64,000 nucleotides of DNA, taken from positions 123,279,309 through 123,343,308 of the forward strand of contig OX638368.1 of the NCBI GenBank assembly GCA_951812925.1, given 5' to 3'. Each line of letters opens with the position of its first letter. The first letter of the stretch is position 1. This DNA comes from Calliopum simillimum (Eukaryota; Arthropoda; Insecta; Diptera; Lauxaniidae). Of the stretch, positions 12,211-22,540 are shown piece by piece. The notes below the pieces were generated by a model, which saw only the letters and a program-made list of their open reading frames with translations, was not told the DNA's origin and made no database searches. A program made the position numbers and the translations under genes.

Positions 12211-13308
12211 ATTTTTGAAAATTTATAGATTTCGTAGTGCTCTGTCCATATTTTTACTTTGCCACCTCGTATCTTGTCCGCGCTCGCGTCGCTATATTGA
12301 AAAAATAACGCTTAAATTCAGCTTTTTTACAAATATCTCGCTAACGATTAGTTGTGGAGAAAAATATATCTTGACAATATTGTAGCTTATACAATTTCCT
12401 ATGTTTTCATACGACTCATAGCTTAGGATATATCCTAATATAATGCACTGTGGTTCCTGCCATAGGCCGAAAATTAAAAATCGAAGTCAAAAGTTTGGAA
12501 TGATGAGCATTTACACGATCGCTACTATGATGAACAAGCTTTTTAATGAATATTTTAATTTTTTACTTTAACGGTACTTCTTAAAAAAAGTATCCAAAGT
12601 AAGAGCACGTGTGCTGATAGTAAGTGCAGTGTGAGTACGATGAGAATAAACTTATTTTTTTCTGTTCTAAAAACTAATTAAAAAGTTTTCAAATTCAAAC
12701 TAAAGGTATTAACTTTGTATTTAACTAAAAAAATTCTTATAGCTTATGGCGTACTTTTTATAAAATCATACTATTTTCCATGAACTTTTTTTTGTATTTT
12801 TCGTCCGTCTTTTAGAATTTTACTTAAACTTTTAGTTATTTACCCTCGCAAGTCCACAATTGATTCTTATATACAAATATTAGTCCATATTTCTAGATTA
12901 TAAAAGTGTTTATTGTAGCTGCCGCAAAGTGCCCCGCGCTGTGTAATCTCATAAAGGCCTACGCTCCCTCGTTGTTTTCGCTAAGTTTTCTGTTACATAG
13001 TTGTTGAAATAAATTTAGTAAATTTATTGAAGTAAATACTGTAATTTTATATATATTTGAGTATATAACGCAAGAAAATTTGTTTTCATCCATAAATTTG
13101 GCTTGTTTCAATTTTAACTGCTTACTTCAATTTTTATTACTTAAATTTCGTGTTATTATGAAATTTTTGTTTTTTTTTTGTAATTTCTTGAAAACTATGC
13201 AGGAAAGCGCAAAATTTTCAAAATTTTTGAGTTCAGCGTTGGCAAATTAACGGAAATTGACACTTTTTTGAAAAAAAATTTCGACCACGACCCAACTTTG
13301 TCCGTGGA

Positions 13309-14020
13309 GGTTACTGGACATAATCCCAACGGACATAATCCCCATGGGGGTTATGTCCGCAAATTTTTCGGACATAATGCCAATGGGGGTTATGTCCGAA
13401 AAATTTAATTAAGATTGAACAAAAGTTTTGCAATAATCCATTTTAAAAATTTATATAGTGTTGGATGTTATAGACTGATCCGCGGCCGAAGGCCGTCGCG
13501 AAGCCGGTGTTGGATTTTTGGGAGTTTTAAATCCTGACCTGCGGCCGCAGGCCGCCCACTTACCCCTACTCTTATGAAAAATTACTGTGGCTAGCAAACT
13601 AGGTGATGGATATATTATAGACTGATTCGCGGCCGAAGGCCGCTGCGAAGCCAGTGTTGGATTTTTGGGAGTTTTAAATCCTGAGCTGCGGCCGCAGGCC
13701 GCCCACTTACCCCTACTCTTATGTAAAATTACTGTGGCTAGCAAACTAGGTGTTGGATATATTATAGACTGATCAGCGGCTGAAGGCCGCCGCGGAAACG
13801 GTATTGGAATTTTTGTGAGTTGTAAATCCTGAGCTACTTCTGTTGTCAATAACAAAATATCGTTATGGGGACTATGTCCGTTTTTTCATGGGGATTATGT
13901 CCGAAACACTTGCGGACATAATCCCCATTGAAAAAATGGGGATTATGTCCGAATAACTTGCGGACATAATCCCCATATCGTGAATGGGGATTATGTCCGT
14001 GGGGATTATGTCACGGCACC
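13309..14020. mobile_element. 712-bp TIR element with 9-bp target duplication and GGACATAATCCCC array
   Basis: The bases GTCCGTGGA occur immediately left (13300-13308) and right (14021-14029), an exact 9-bp target duplication. The insert begins GGTTACTGGACATAATCCC. Its other end, read on the complement, begins GGTGCCGTGACATAATCCCC, giving terminal inverted repeats of about 37 bp with some mismatches. The 13-mer GGACATAATCCCC or its complement, with up to two mismatches, occurs 12 times: five in 13316-13397 and seven in 13867-14013. Between the clusters lies a 147-bp tandem array. There is no credible protein. The 9-bp duplication and GG start would suit MULE-like or Merlin-like transposition, but that assignment is inference. 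Confidence 0.75.
13471..13835 (+). repeat. 147-bp tandem repeat, about 2.5 units, GC-rich palindromes
   Basis: Units start at 13471, 13618 and 13765 (TAGACTGAT), so the period is exactly 147. Each carries two GC-rich palindromic words, CGGCCGAAGGCCG and GCGGCCGCAGGCCGC, unlike the surrounding AT-rich DNA. The units are nearly identical, so the duplication is fairly recent. The minus strand is open across the units only because 147 is a multiple of 3. Confidence 0.9.
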
Positions 14021-14898
14021 GTCCGTGGATCGATTTTATTCAAAATCACGAATTTTTATTGTGTCCACCATAGAACCACTTGTACTTAATTTCAAGAGCC
14101 TAGCTCTATTGTTACTATTTATGGCCACAGTTCGCATACAAACGGTACACTGTGCAATGTGGCGAAAATCAGTCAAGTATGCATTCGGCGTTTGAATGAG
14201 TCTGAGTCGCAGCTATAAAGTAAAATCACCAATTTTGTACAACTTATTGTTCAGGAGATATTTTTTGAAAATCCTATAATTAGAAAAAAACAGTTTTTTC
14301 TTGCATTTTGTAGAACATGCGATTTGAAGGTCCCTGAAAACACTTTTTTCGTCCGATTTACTGTTTATGAGATATCGCGATTTCAATATCAACTTATTTT
14401 AATGAGGTGCTAAAGTTGAAATTAGGAAAGAGCACATCGAAATCTATAAAATAACTGTCCTCAGACAGCACTTGGAGCGAAAAAACTTTAAATTTTATTT
14501 TTAAAGCTTTTACGATCATTTAAGTGCAATAAAGCTTTACCGTGTTACGCCTTTTCCGCGGGATATTTTGAAATTTGGTAGGGCAAATAACATGGAAAAT
14601 TAAAATATAATTTCCAGATGATTAAGTCGTATCATTTAATTACGTTTATTACACGTATGACGACTTTAATCTATTTCAACTATTTGCGGCCTAAGAAAAA
14701 GTTTTTTTTTCGTTTTTTTTTTTTTTATCAAAAATGCGTTTTTGTTTCTTGAATCATCCACAAAAGTAATAAGTAAGTCAAAATCAGTCAAAATCTAAGA
14801 ATTTAAGCTGTACATGCCTTGGCAGTGCTTAAATTGAAGCGATATTGGAGCTTCAGAGTTATTGAACCACATAGATGGTGCTTCGTGTAGGTACACGA

Positions 14899-15444
14899 AC
14901 GTGGGCTGCTATATATATTTCTGGCCTAGGCAACACTAATGCCAATAGCTAAAATCTGGCAACACCATAATAAAGTTTGACATTTTTTACCATAAACGTA
15001 CTCAGAACGAATGAATTCAATCGTGGCCGACGCTCGCTCAAAGACAAATTCCGTGAAGGTCGTCCAAAAACGGCCGTTGTGCCAGAGAACATTGATGCCG
15101 TGCGTGAACAGATAATGCAAGATCGTCATGTGACATACCGTGAGATACAGGCATCTTTAGGCATTAGTTCCACTTCAATACATTCGATTTTGCATGAACA
15201 CTTTGTTGTAAAAAATGTCTGTTATCGTTGAAAACGCCATAATTCATCAATCACTTAAATTATTAATGGAAAAATTAATTTTCTTAACTCACTGTAAACA
15301 AAACAAATAGCACTTGTATATCAAAACGTTATGAGTACGTTTATGCTAAAAAATGTCAAACTTTATTATGGTGTTGCCAGATTTTAGCTATTGATATTAG
15401 TGTTGCCTAGGCCAGAAATATATGTACTATATAGCAGCCCACGT
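14899..15444 (+). mobile_element. Deleted mariner with long inverted termini
   Basis: Both ends carry the same block of about 100 bases in inverted orientation, starting ACGTGGGCTGCTATATA and including GGCAACACCATAATAAAGTT. Between them lies a transposase fragment (about 15005-15231) with FREGRPKTAVVPENIDAVRE and the helix-turn-helix text YREIQASLGISSTSIHSILH. It matches the N-terminal half of the mariner at 52076-53051. No catalytic residues remain. The right terminus, read on the minus strand, continues into sequence that in the 52-kb copy is the 5' leader before the start codon, so both ends derive from the 5' end of the parent. Confidence 0.85.
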
Positions 15445-15822
15445 ACAACAATTTATATGAAGCATACCGAAACAGAGATGCTGATGCTCCAATTTAGGTA
15501 TGGCTGTGAATAAGCCATGCCCGTGGAGTCGAGTTGAACTAATGAGTTAATCATTCATTATACTTATTTCCTTTAAAATTTAAAAAGAATTTTTTTATTG
15601 TACACTAGGGCCTTCCATATTCGAACTACTGAAAAAATCCTTAACAACAAAGAATATACGTATGTACTGATTCTGCGATTGTTCGATGGATTAGCAATAC
15701 TCGTATACTAAGAAGCATGGTGATTTTTGAAGAAGAAGGAATACAAAAATATAATAAAATAAGCTCTCCAGTGAGGTGTTATTTAATAACAGCTTAAGCC
15801 TTTGTAATTCTTCTCTTCCTAG

Positions 15823-15928
15823 AAAGGAGTGCAAAAAGATGGTAACCTACGCCTATGATTTCGATCGCATGGAATATCTGTTAAAGAAACCGGTCAAGAT
15901 TGGCGCAATTGAACATTTGATGTCTTAA
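15823..15928 (+). pseudogene. Possible + strand terminal exon or gene fragment
   Basis: A strong acceptor (CTTCTCTTCCTAG at 15810-15822) is followed by a short open stretch encoding KECKKMVTYAYDFDRMEYLL and then KKPVKIGAIEHLMS, ending at a TAA (15926-15928). The base composition is clearly more coding-like than the surroundings, and an AATAAA lies near 16102. I do not recognise the family. It could be the last exon of a small nested gene, an exon fragment carried by a mobile element, or chance. Confidence 0.3.
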
Positions 15929-16129
15929 CGTAGCTAACATGTTTTTAGTCCTCCAAACTGATGGACGCCAGATTAAAGCGTTTGAAAACATCTTGAATTT
16001 TACATCTTTCACATAAGATTTCAGAACAATCCAGCCACGATCTAGCAAATGGATTGTTTTTAAACATTTGTAATGAAACCGTACATCGTGTATTCAATGA
16101 AAATAAAGATATGAAAAGTAATGGCCAAT

Positions 16130-16400
16130 ATCTCTACAATTATAGAACCTACGGATAAATAAATTGCAGATTAAAATTTATCGGCTCGAAATCAATATTT
16201 AAAGTTGAACAGTTTAAATTTTGAAATAATTTTTTTTTCCATGTTTAGGAGCACTTTTCGGTTGGTTTGAAATCCATCAAATGTTCCCTGAAATGTACCA
16301 AATTTTACATTCAAAGGAAACTTTTGGTGCTCTGGGAACGAAATTCCGTGCAGCTTTAATGTTTTCCATACTAAAATTTGTGTGATGACTTAAAAAAAAA
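16130..16400 (+). repeat. Dispersed repeat, relative of 33170-34000
   Basis: The phrases AAATAAATTGCA, CGGCTCGAAATC, CATCAAATGTTCC and GGGAACGAAATTCC appear here in the same order as in the flanks of the palindromic repeat at 33170-34000, but without the central palindrome. This looks like a shorter member of the same family. Confidence 0.6.
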
Positions 16401-17107
16401 GGAAATATGTATTAGGAGATATTTACATCGCAATCTCAGAATTCCAGCAATCTTTCTCTGTCTGATCTGTCTGAATCTAATAATAAACCAAATTCTTGAA
16501 AATTAATAATGCCTTAAACATCCTAGTCTGGCCGTATCATTGTGAAACCGGGGGTCGAATCGACGCATCCGTGAACGTATAACTCTTGACGTAAAATCAT
16601 GAGTTAGTTTCACATGTGTTTTGCATTACTAAACACATGATATTATGCCACGAATTGTACGTTCACTGATGCGGCGATTCAACCCCTGATTGCTCGACTG
16701 CATATCAAATTTAGAAGTCTTAGGCCAAATTCTGTTACAGAAATCTGTTTTCAAATTTAATTAAACTGACGAAGTGTTACATGTTTTTATGTTTTTAAAA
16801 AAATTTTCAAAAATAATAAAAACACGCCGACTAAAGTCAATAGCCTACAACAAAAATCATAAGCGTTTATTGCAAATTCTTCAAACAAACAGACAGACGG
16901 ACATAGGCAGTGCGTTCATAACTCATTCCACAGCCATCAAAGTTCATAAAAACAAACTCAAATATTTGAAGTGTTCATTTTGTTTACAATGATTCCGCTG
17001 TAGGTTTTTTATTTGTCATTTTTTGTAACTAAAAGTATGTTGTTTTTATTTATTACAGATAAACAATATTTTGTTATATAATTACGTTTTTACACATACG
17101 CGCTTAC

Positions 17108-17299
17108 CATTGTACCTTGAGTTCAGATATCCTTCGGCGGTGCTATCAAATCCAAATTTACTAATCTGTGCTGTTGATGGGGTTGAATAGACGGCAAGTT
17201 CCTCAACAAGTTGTTGATGATGCGGATGGGGATGCGAGTGCGGATGTGTATGGTGGTGGGTGTGATGTGGATGTGAATACCAATGTTCTCTGGTAAGTT
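17108..17299 (-). CDS. Ets96B: Ets96B-like ETS factor, His-rich internal exon
   Basis: A minus-strand exon with acceptor TTATTATTTTCAAG (exon from 17299) and donor AATG|GTAAGC. It is open throughout and encodes a His/Pro-rich run (HTHHHTHPHSHPHPHH) followed by a non-repetitive segment ending STAEGYLNSRYN. It ends in phase 1 with G, which joins the AA at the start of the 6164-5540 exon to give a Glu codon. The His-rich composition continues into that next exon. An alternative acceptor at 17290 (exon from 17289) would pair with a different donor upstream. I assign it to the ETS gene from phase, strand and composition. Confidence 0.72.
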
Positions 17300-17993
17300 C
17301 TTGAAAATAATAATAGAATATTGTCGGAATAATTATAAAACGTTTATTTACAAGTCTTATATAACGAGTTTTGTACGAAGAGAAATATTATAAAGAGCTA
17401 GATTTGATCCGAAAAACTGTTCTTAAGAATAAGCTACAAGCCGATGATAAAATAAAAATTGAGACTTAGCTATAATGAGATGAAACCCAAGTAAAGTTTT
17501 GATATCATGTCAAAGAATTCGGGTTCGACCAGGCTATTCTTTATAAAACAACCTATCCATAATTGCTAATCCAATATTTCTTTTAAAATTTTTTTTTTTT
17601 TTAATAAATCTGTAAAAAGATGGCAAAGTATGATGTGTCCATTTTTATAAATTTTTTATGAGACAAAATTTAAACTTTCATTTGACTGGAAAAACCAAAC
17701 AAAATCTATCATACCATATTCTGTAATGTATTTTATCTTGGAAACCAGAAGGTTTAGAGATATAAGATATAAGCTTCTAGATCTTACTAAAAACAGTCCA
17801 GATGAAGAAAAAACTCATTATGAGAAATTCGGACATATCACCATATGTGCCATCTTGACACAGAAATATTACGCTACAAATTCTGAAAATTTCATGAAAA
17901 TGTCTTAACCGGTCTTTGTGTAATAAATTTTATGATTATGAGTTCGATACTCAATGTTCATTTCGAGAATAATGGTCCTTATGCACTTTATAT

Positions 17994-18181
17994 CAAACTG
18001 TGTGTAAAAAGTTAGCCACACAATACTCTGTAAAACATTTCACTGAACAATGTGTCAAATTTTCTCACAAACGTAGAAATAGTGTGAGAATTTTATTCAA
18101 AAATATAGAAGACTTTGTCACATTGCAAATTAGTGTGTAGCTCCAATTTTACACAGCATGTGTGAAATTTTACACAGTTTT
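17994..18181. mobile_element. Small TIR element rich in TGTGTAAAA
   Basis: About 190 bp. The left end (AAACTGTGTGTAAAAAGTTA) and right end (complement of TTTTACACAGTTT) are inverted, and TGTGTAAAA/TTTTACACA words recur inside. Probably a MITE. No target duplication could be fixed. Confidence 0.45.
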
Positions 18182-18315
18182 ATTTAGATAATATATTAAG
18201 ATAGGAGTTAACCTTCCACTGTGAGATTGAACATATTTAAATGCTTTGAAATTACGATTTTCACCAAAAATCTATTTAAAAAATGGAAACTTAATCTCAG
18301 ACCTAATAGAAAACT

Positions 18316-18940
18316 AGTAAGGGTGTTAGCTTTGGGATGGCCAAACATTAAATACCCTACACTGCAGTATTTTGAAAATTTTGCTTGTATGGAAGGTGCC
18401 ACGCCCTCTTGTTCGAGTTCATCCAGTTTTTCCTCAGAGCTTTCGTTTATAGTTCTTAGTGTCTGAGTGAAATTTAGTTGGATTATCTCAAAAAACTCTT
18501 TCAGTATGACATTGTGAAACTTTTGCTTATATGGGAGGTGCCACGCCCTCTTGTCCGAATTCGCCTAGTTTTGACCCAGAGCTTGCGCTAATCATTTCTA
18601 GTTTTTATGTGTATTGTGGTTGCATTTTCGTGAAAAATACTCTTAAAGTTGCATTTTGAATATATTTTTTGTACGGGCGGTAGGCGTGTCCGTTGACCGA
18701 TTTCGCTCATTTTCAATCCCTCGAGCTAACTTTTAAAACGTAATTTTCCCGTAAAAAATATTTCCACACACGGACAGCCAGCCAGCCAACCATCCAGCCA
18801 GACAGACAACCATGGCTATATCAACTCAGGAAGTGACGCTGATCAAGAATATATATACTTTTCTATACCTGCCACGCCTCCTTCTTTGCGTTATAAACGT
18901 ATGGACAAAGTGAATATACCCTGGGTGTAGGGTATAAAAA
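18316..18940 (+). mobile_element. Dispersed repeat family R, copy 1
   Basis: It starts AGTAAGGGTGTTAGCTTTGG and ends in TACCCTGGGTGTAGGGTATA. It shares order and wording with 39107-39615 (+) and, inverted, with 24305-24883. Typical phrases are GGTGCCACGCCCTCTTGT, CAGCCAGCCAGCCAACC-like runs and CTGATCAAGAATATATATAC. This copy contains an internal duplication of about 155 bp around the GCCACGCCCTCTTG phrase that copy 2 lacks. It has no coding capacity. The 3' phrase resembles widespread dipteran non-autonomous repeats. Confidence 0.75.
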
Positions 18941-20046
18941 CCAGATACCAGATTTAGAATAAAAGACCCTTAATTACTCAGAAAAAGTTATCGAGATCTC
19001 ATTTAGATAGAAGTTAAATTATACTGGTCAAGTTCTAAAATATTTTCACCTAAAGAAATTTAAATTTTTATTGCAAAATTTTTTTTTTTTCTTAAATCAC
19101 ATTTCTATATTTGCTTAAAATCACTTCACCTTACAGGGAATTATGGTATCATCACATTAAATCAATAGTACAAATAACAAGATATACTATTATATTAATG
19201 GTATTATCACATTATTTCAATGGTCTAGCGACAGTCAAAAAACTATTGGAATAATAGTGTCCCCCACATTAATTTAAAGGTTCAAACTATTAACGTGTTT
19301 ATAACACGTGCTATTGGATCAATACTCTCATACTATTGAATCGATAGTAAAAACATACGATTAATATAAGTTTCGAAATTATTGTTTTTAAGCTATGTGT
19401 CTCATTGACTAATTTTAATAGTAAAACCTGTTAGATTTAATACAAAAACCATAATTTCAATAGTTTTTTTTTTTTTGAGTGTATATGGTTCAAATCTTCA
19501 GTAACCCTAACTAACCATACATAATATCTTATTGGGAACATTTTTCTGCGAATGACCATGATAGTTTTCTGGGCCGTTTACATACTATGGCCAAATTCTC
19601 AAAAAAGGGCTTATAAAATACTCAAAAAAGGCAATACTTTAGGAAAAAATTTCTTAGTTCAATGTGCCCAACTTTTTCTCAATCATCAAGCATGTAGGAA
19701 TTGATTTTAAAAAACTTTTGGGCACATCAAAATCACTCCAAAAAAGGGGCAAGACACCCAATTTTCGGCAATCTCAGACCTGATTTGGAATCGGCGACCC
19801 GAAATTAGTCAAAAAAACTATCGAGATCTTATTCAGATTTTTGTGTTGCAGAGTGTTATCAATATCTGCAGGACAATTAGTTTTTCCCCCAACCCTTGCC
19901 AACTGTAGCAAAGGCCACTTTCATGCCTCCCGCTAATAATTGCCAACACAATATCGATCTTTAATGCCACTCTACAAAAAAATCCACCATATGTATAACT
20001 GGATATAATCCGGGCCTAAATTTAACTTAGATTTCTCTTCGCGTAC
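18941..20046. other. Intronic region with AT-rich repeat-like stretch
   Basis: Bases about 19130-19480 contain many ACTATTG / CAATAGT words in both orientations and may be a degenerate palindromic element, but no ends could be fixed. The remainder shows nothing recognisable. Confidence 0.35.
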
Positions 20047-20450
20047 ATCTCAATAAAGTCGAAATACAAACCACTGGATAATAACGCAGTTGTGGACGAT
20101 GGCGTTGGTGTCGTTGTTGATGAAGTTGCCAATGTTGGTATTATGACACAGCAGGAAAACTTTTGTGGCTGCGTTGTTGTGGTTGATGGACATGGACGAA
20201 TGGATGATGCTGGTACTTCACTGGTTTCAACTGTGCTGTTGCTCTTTTTTCCACTATGCTGGCTGCTGTTGGCCGATTGCGATACTGACGAAGATGAGGA
20301 CGATAATGTCGTTGATGTGCTGGCAGAAGCTGTGTTATGACTACTGACTGCTACGGAATCAGCCGCCGTGGAATGAAACGACGGCTCATTTTCTGCTTGC
20401 AGTTGGCGTGTATTTAAATTTTCAACAACATTTATCGATGCATAGTCAAG
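20047..20450 (-). CDS. Ets96B: Probable Ets96B-like Ser/Thr-rich exon
   Basis: A strong minus-strand acceptor (TTTATTTCCTTGCAG) opens an exon starting LDYASINVVENLNTRQLQAE. It then runs through about 90 residues of Ser/Thr-rich low complexity to TTALLSSGLYFDFIE. Two donors give an in-frame join to the His-rich exon: AGAT|GTACGC (end 20047, paired with acceptor 17290) or AGTG|GTTTGT (end 20072, paired with acceptor 17300). Both keep the reading frame through to the ETS domain. The exon begins in phase 0, matching the start exon proposed at 36844-36966. Ser/Thr-rich disordered segments are usual outside the ETS domain. The assignment is by phase and strand and is not proven. Confidence 0.52.
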
Positions 20451-20949
20451 CTGCAAGGAAATAAAATATAAAAAAATTATGAAATAAACTAAGAACGATA
20501 TGCGATAAGTAACTGCTGCAATCAATTACGAAATTCTAATAAACCACTCAGATATTATCAGTGTCGTAGCTTTGTGCAAGAAGTGTGCAAATATTTGTGT
20601 CTTCTTTGCTAATATCTAAAGGAAATGAAACAATCCCAAACAGGAAATAAAGGTGAAAAAGTAAGCAGTGTAGATGATGAGGATGTAATTTTCAAGCGGG
20701 ATAAGAAATATGTTTTTATTTTCTGATTTTTTTCTTCTTGAATATTAAACGGGAAGTGTTTGTGGTAAAGTCAAATTAAGTTGCAAGAGTATCTATTGGA
20801 TTTTTTTAATGTACGCGTACGGAAAAATTGTTTATAAAGATTAAATTCAATTGATAAAGTCTAAATGTTTAATATTCGATATGATCCGCTGGGCCGCAGA
20901 TGCAGAGAAAGGCTCAGAGGCTTTGTTGGAAGTTCTTAGCAGAAATCAG

Positions 20950-21010
20950 ATGAATTCGAACAAGAGGGTGTGACACCTCCTATATAAGCAACATCTTCAG
21001 AATGACATAC
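20950..21010 (-). repeat. Fragment of dispersed repeat family R
   Basis: On the minus strand this stretch reads GCTTATATAGGAGGTGTCAC and CCTCTTGTTCGAATTCATC-like text, matching the interior of copies at 18316 and 39107. Confidence 0.5.
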
Positions 21011-21390
21011 TGAGAGTGTTGTTTTAGATAACACTGCTCAACAAATTCCAAACTTTTGATTTTATCTGAGATTGGACTATAGAATTATTATTCCTTATAG
21101 GAATGCGTTTATGAATTTTTTTCATCAAATTTCAGTTTTCAGATAAAAAGGCAAAGCAAGGAACACAATTTTCTAGGAAATTAAAGTGCTCACTTAGACT
21201 TTTATTGATATTTTGATTGAAAATGTTAAAGTAATGTATAAATAATATATAAGTAATTACTTCGTTCGTCAATCAAAAAACGATTATCGAGTTTTTTAAC
21301 ACCCCGACTCGACGAGTAATATTTATGTTATAATTTATATTATAATTTTTTTTAAGTCAAAAAATTTTATTTCATAACATTTCAAATAAA

Positions 21391-21944
21391 AGTAGAGTAG
21401 AACGGGGTAATGTCGTGCAGGGGGTAATGTCGTGCACTGGCTGTTTTAGCCCAAAGAATTGAATGATTTACCAACTGTTCGTAAGGTAGGGACCTGCTGA
21501 CCTACTGAGCTTATGCATATAATACTAGCAATTTTCACCAGTTCGTCTCTACAGAGTAACCTTTTTTTCAAAACGCACGCTTTCGGGACGATAAAAGTGT
21601 TTTTTTATCGGGTCAGAAAAATAATTTTCCTTCCGGGAAAATATACCAGGTAAGTGTTTTCTGAAACGAAATATCCTGCCAAAGAAAAGAAGTATTTGGT
21701 TTTGGAAAAAAATTTTGGGCTTCACCGAGTTATCGAAGTTGACCTTTAAAACGACCATTGGGGTAATGTCGTGCACATTCACTTACACAAACACAATTTC
21801 TCGCTACACAAATGTTGTTACACATGGATGTAACCAATGAAATTATCTTTCGATCGGATGCTTACTCGTTGCACTCGCTTGAGATGTACGGCTTCACGAG
21901 CATGTCAAAGTTGAGTGCACGACATTGCCCCGTTCTACTCTACT
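21391..21944. mobile_element. 554-bp TIR element
   Basis: The ends are inverted repeats of 29 bp with one mismatch: AGTAGAGTAGAACGGGGTAA at 21391 and its complement ending at 21944, each continuing into TGTCGTGCA. The phrase GGGGTAATGTCGTGCA is repeated just inside the left end (21420) and again near 21760. There is no transposase. The high terminal identity suggests a relatively young non-autonomous DNA transposon. The superfamily was not determined. Confidence 0.85.
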
Positions 21945-22540
21945 ATATTATATTATGCAATTGAAAAATCAAAAAGTATAATCAAATACAATCCACATAT
22001 CACGGATTCTTACTATATGTATACGAGCTGAAACATAAAAATATTTTCGGTAAATTTCTCATATTTGTTTTGTAAGAAATACAACACTTCTACTTAAAAT
22101 GTACTAAAGAAGAACGATTTCTTTGGATAAAGCTACTAAAGAGTATAACCCCCATGGTGTTAAAACTACACTGATTATGACCTGTGGTTGAACTACACAG
22201 CAGGAAATGTTGAAGTGAAAATTTTCTCTTCTTTACTCAATTAACTAAAAAGCCAGGGAACGTGGTCAATTAACTAATGTGTAACAGATATGGCATTGTT
22301 CGCACTTAAACAACCACAACTGACCATCATTAAAACAAATAGCAATGTCTCTATAAGAGACCAGCCAACAACTTCAGAAAAGTGTCACAGTCGTTTCGTC
22401 ATTGCGATGTGTCAATTAGCTGAAAGATACTTTCATTGTTATCACCTTTAAACTTTTAGAATTTTGCAGAACCTGTATTGTTTCCTTTGTTGTTGAATTG
22501 CATTACATTGTTGCTTTTTAAAATGTTACACTCGTAAAAG

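Larger units (their letters stand above)
12222..14455. mobile_element. Foldback-type element with related ends, carrying a nested insertion
   Basis: The left end (12222-12300: TATAGATTTCGTAGTGCTCT, then TTTTACTTTGCCACCTCG) and the right end (14405-14455, the complement of TATAGATTTCGATGTGCTCT) are inverted copies of each other. Both match the outer arm ends of the 583-1450 palindrome. The interior is AT-rich. About two thirds of the way in, a 712-bp element with a 9-bp target duplication is inserted (13309-14020). No transposase is found. Confidence 0.6.
6165..17107 (-). other. Large repeat-filled intron of the ETS gene
   Basis: An intron of about 10.9 kb between two phase-compatible ETS gene exons. 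It contains a decayed mariner interrupted by an inverted-repeat element (6385-7330), a 2.3-kb terminal-inverted-repeat element with tandem repeats (7617-9920), a nested foldback (12222-14455), a deleted mariner (14899-15444) and a possible + strand exon (15823-15928). These are listed separately. Confidence 0.7.

Noticed and set aside
13451..13855. 134-residue minus-strand repeat protein
   Set aside because: The frame stays open only because the tandem unit is 147 bp, a multiple of three; no start context, splice sites or family features.
13309..14020. CRISPR-like array (repeated 13-mer)
   Set aside because: Motifs alternate in orientation with irregular spacing, the genome is a fly, and the ends show a transposon target duplication.
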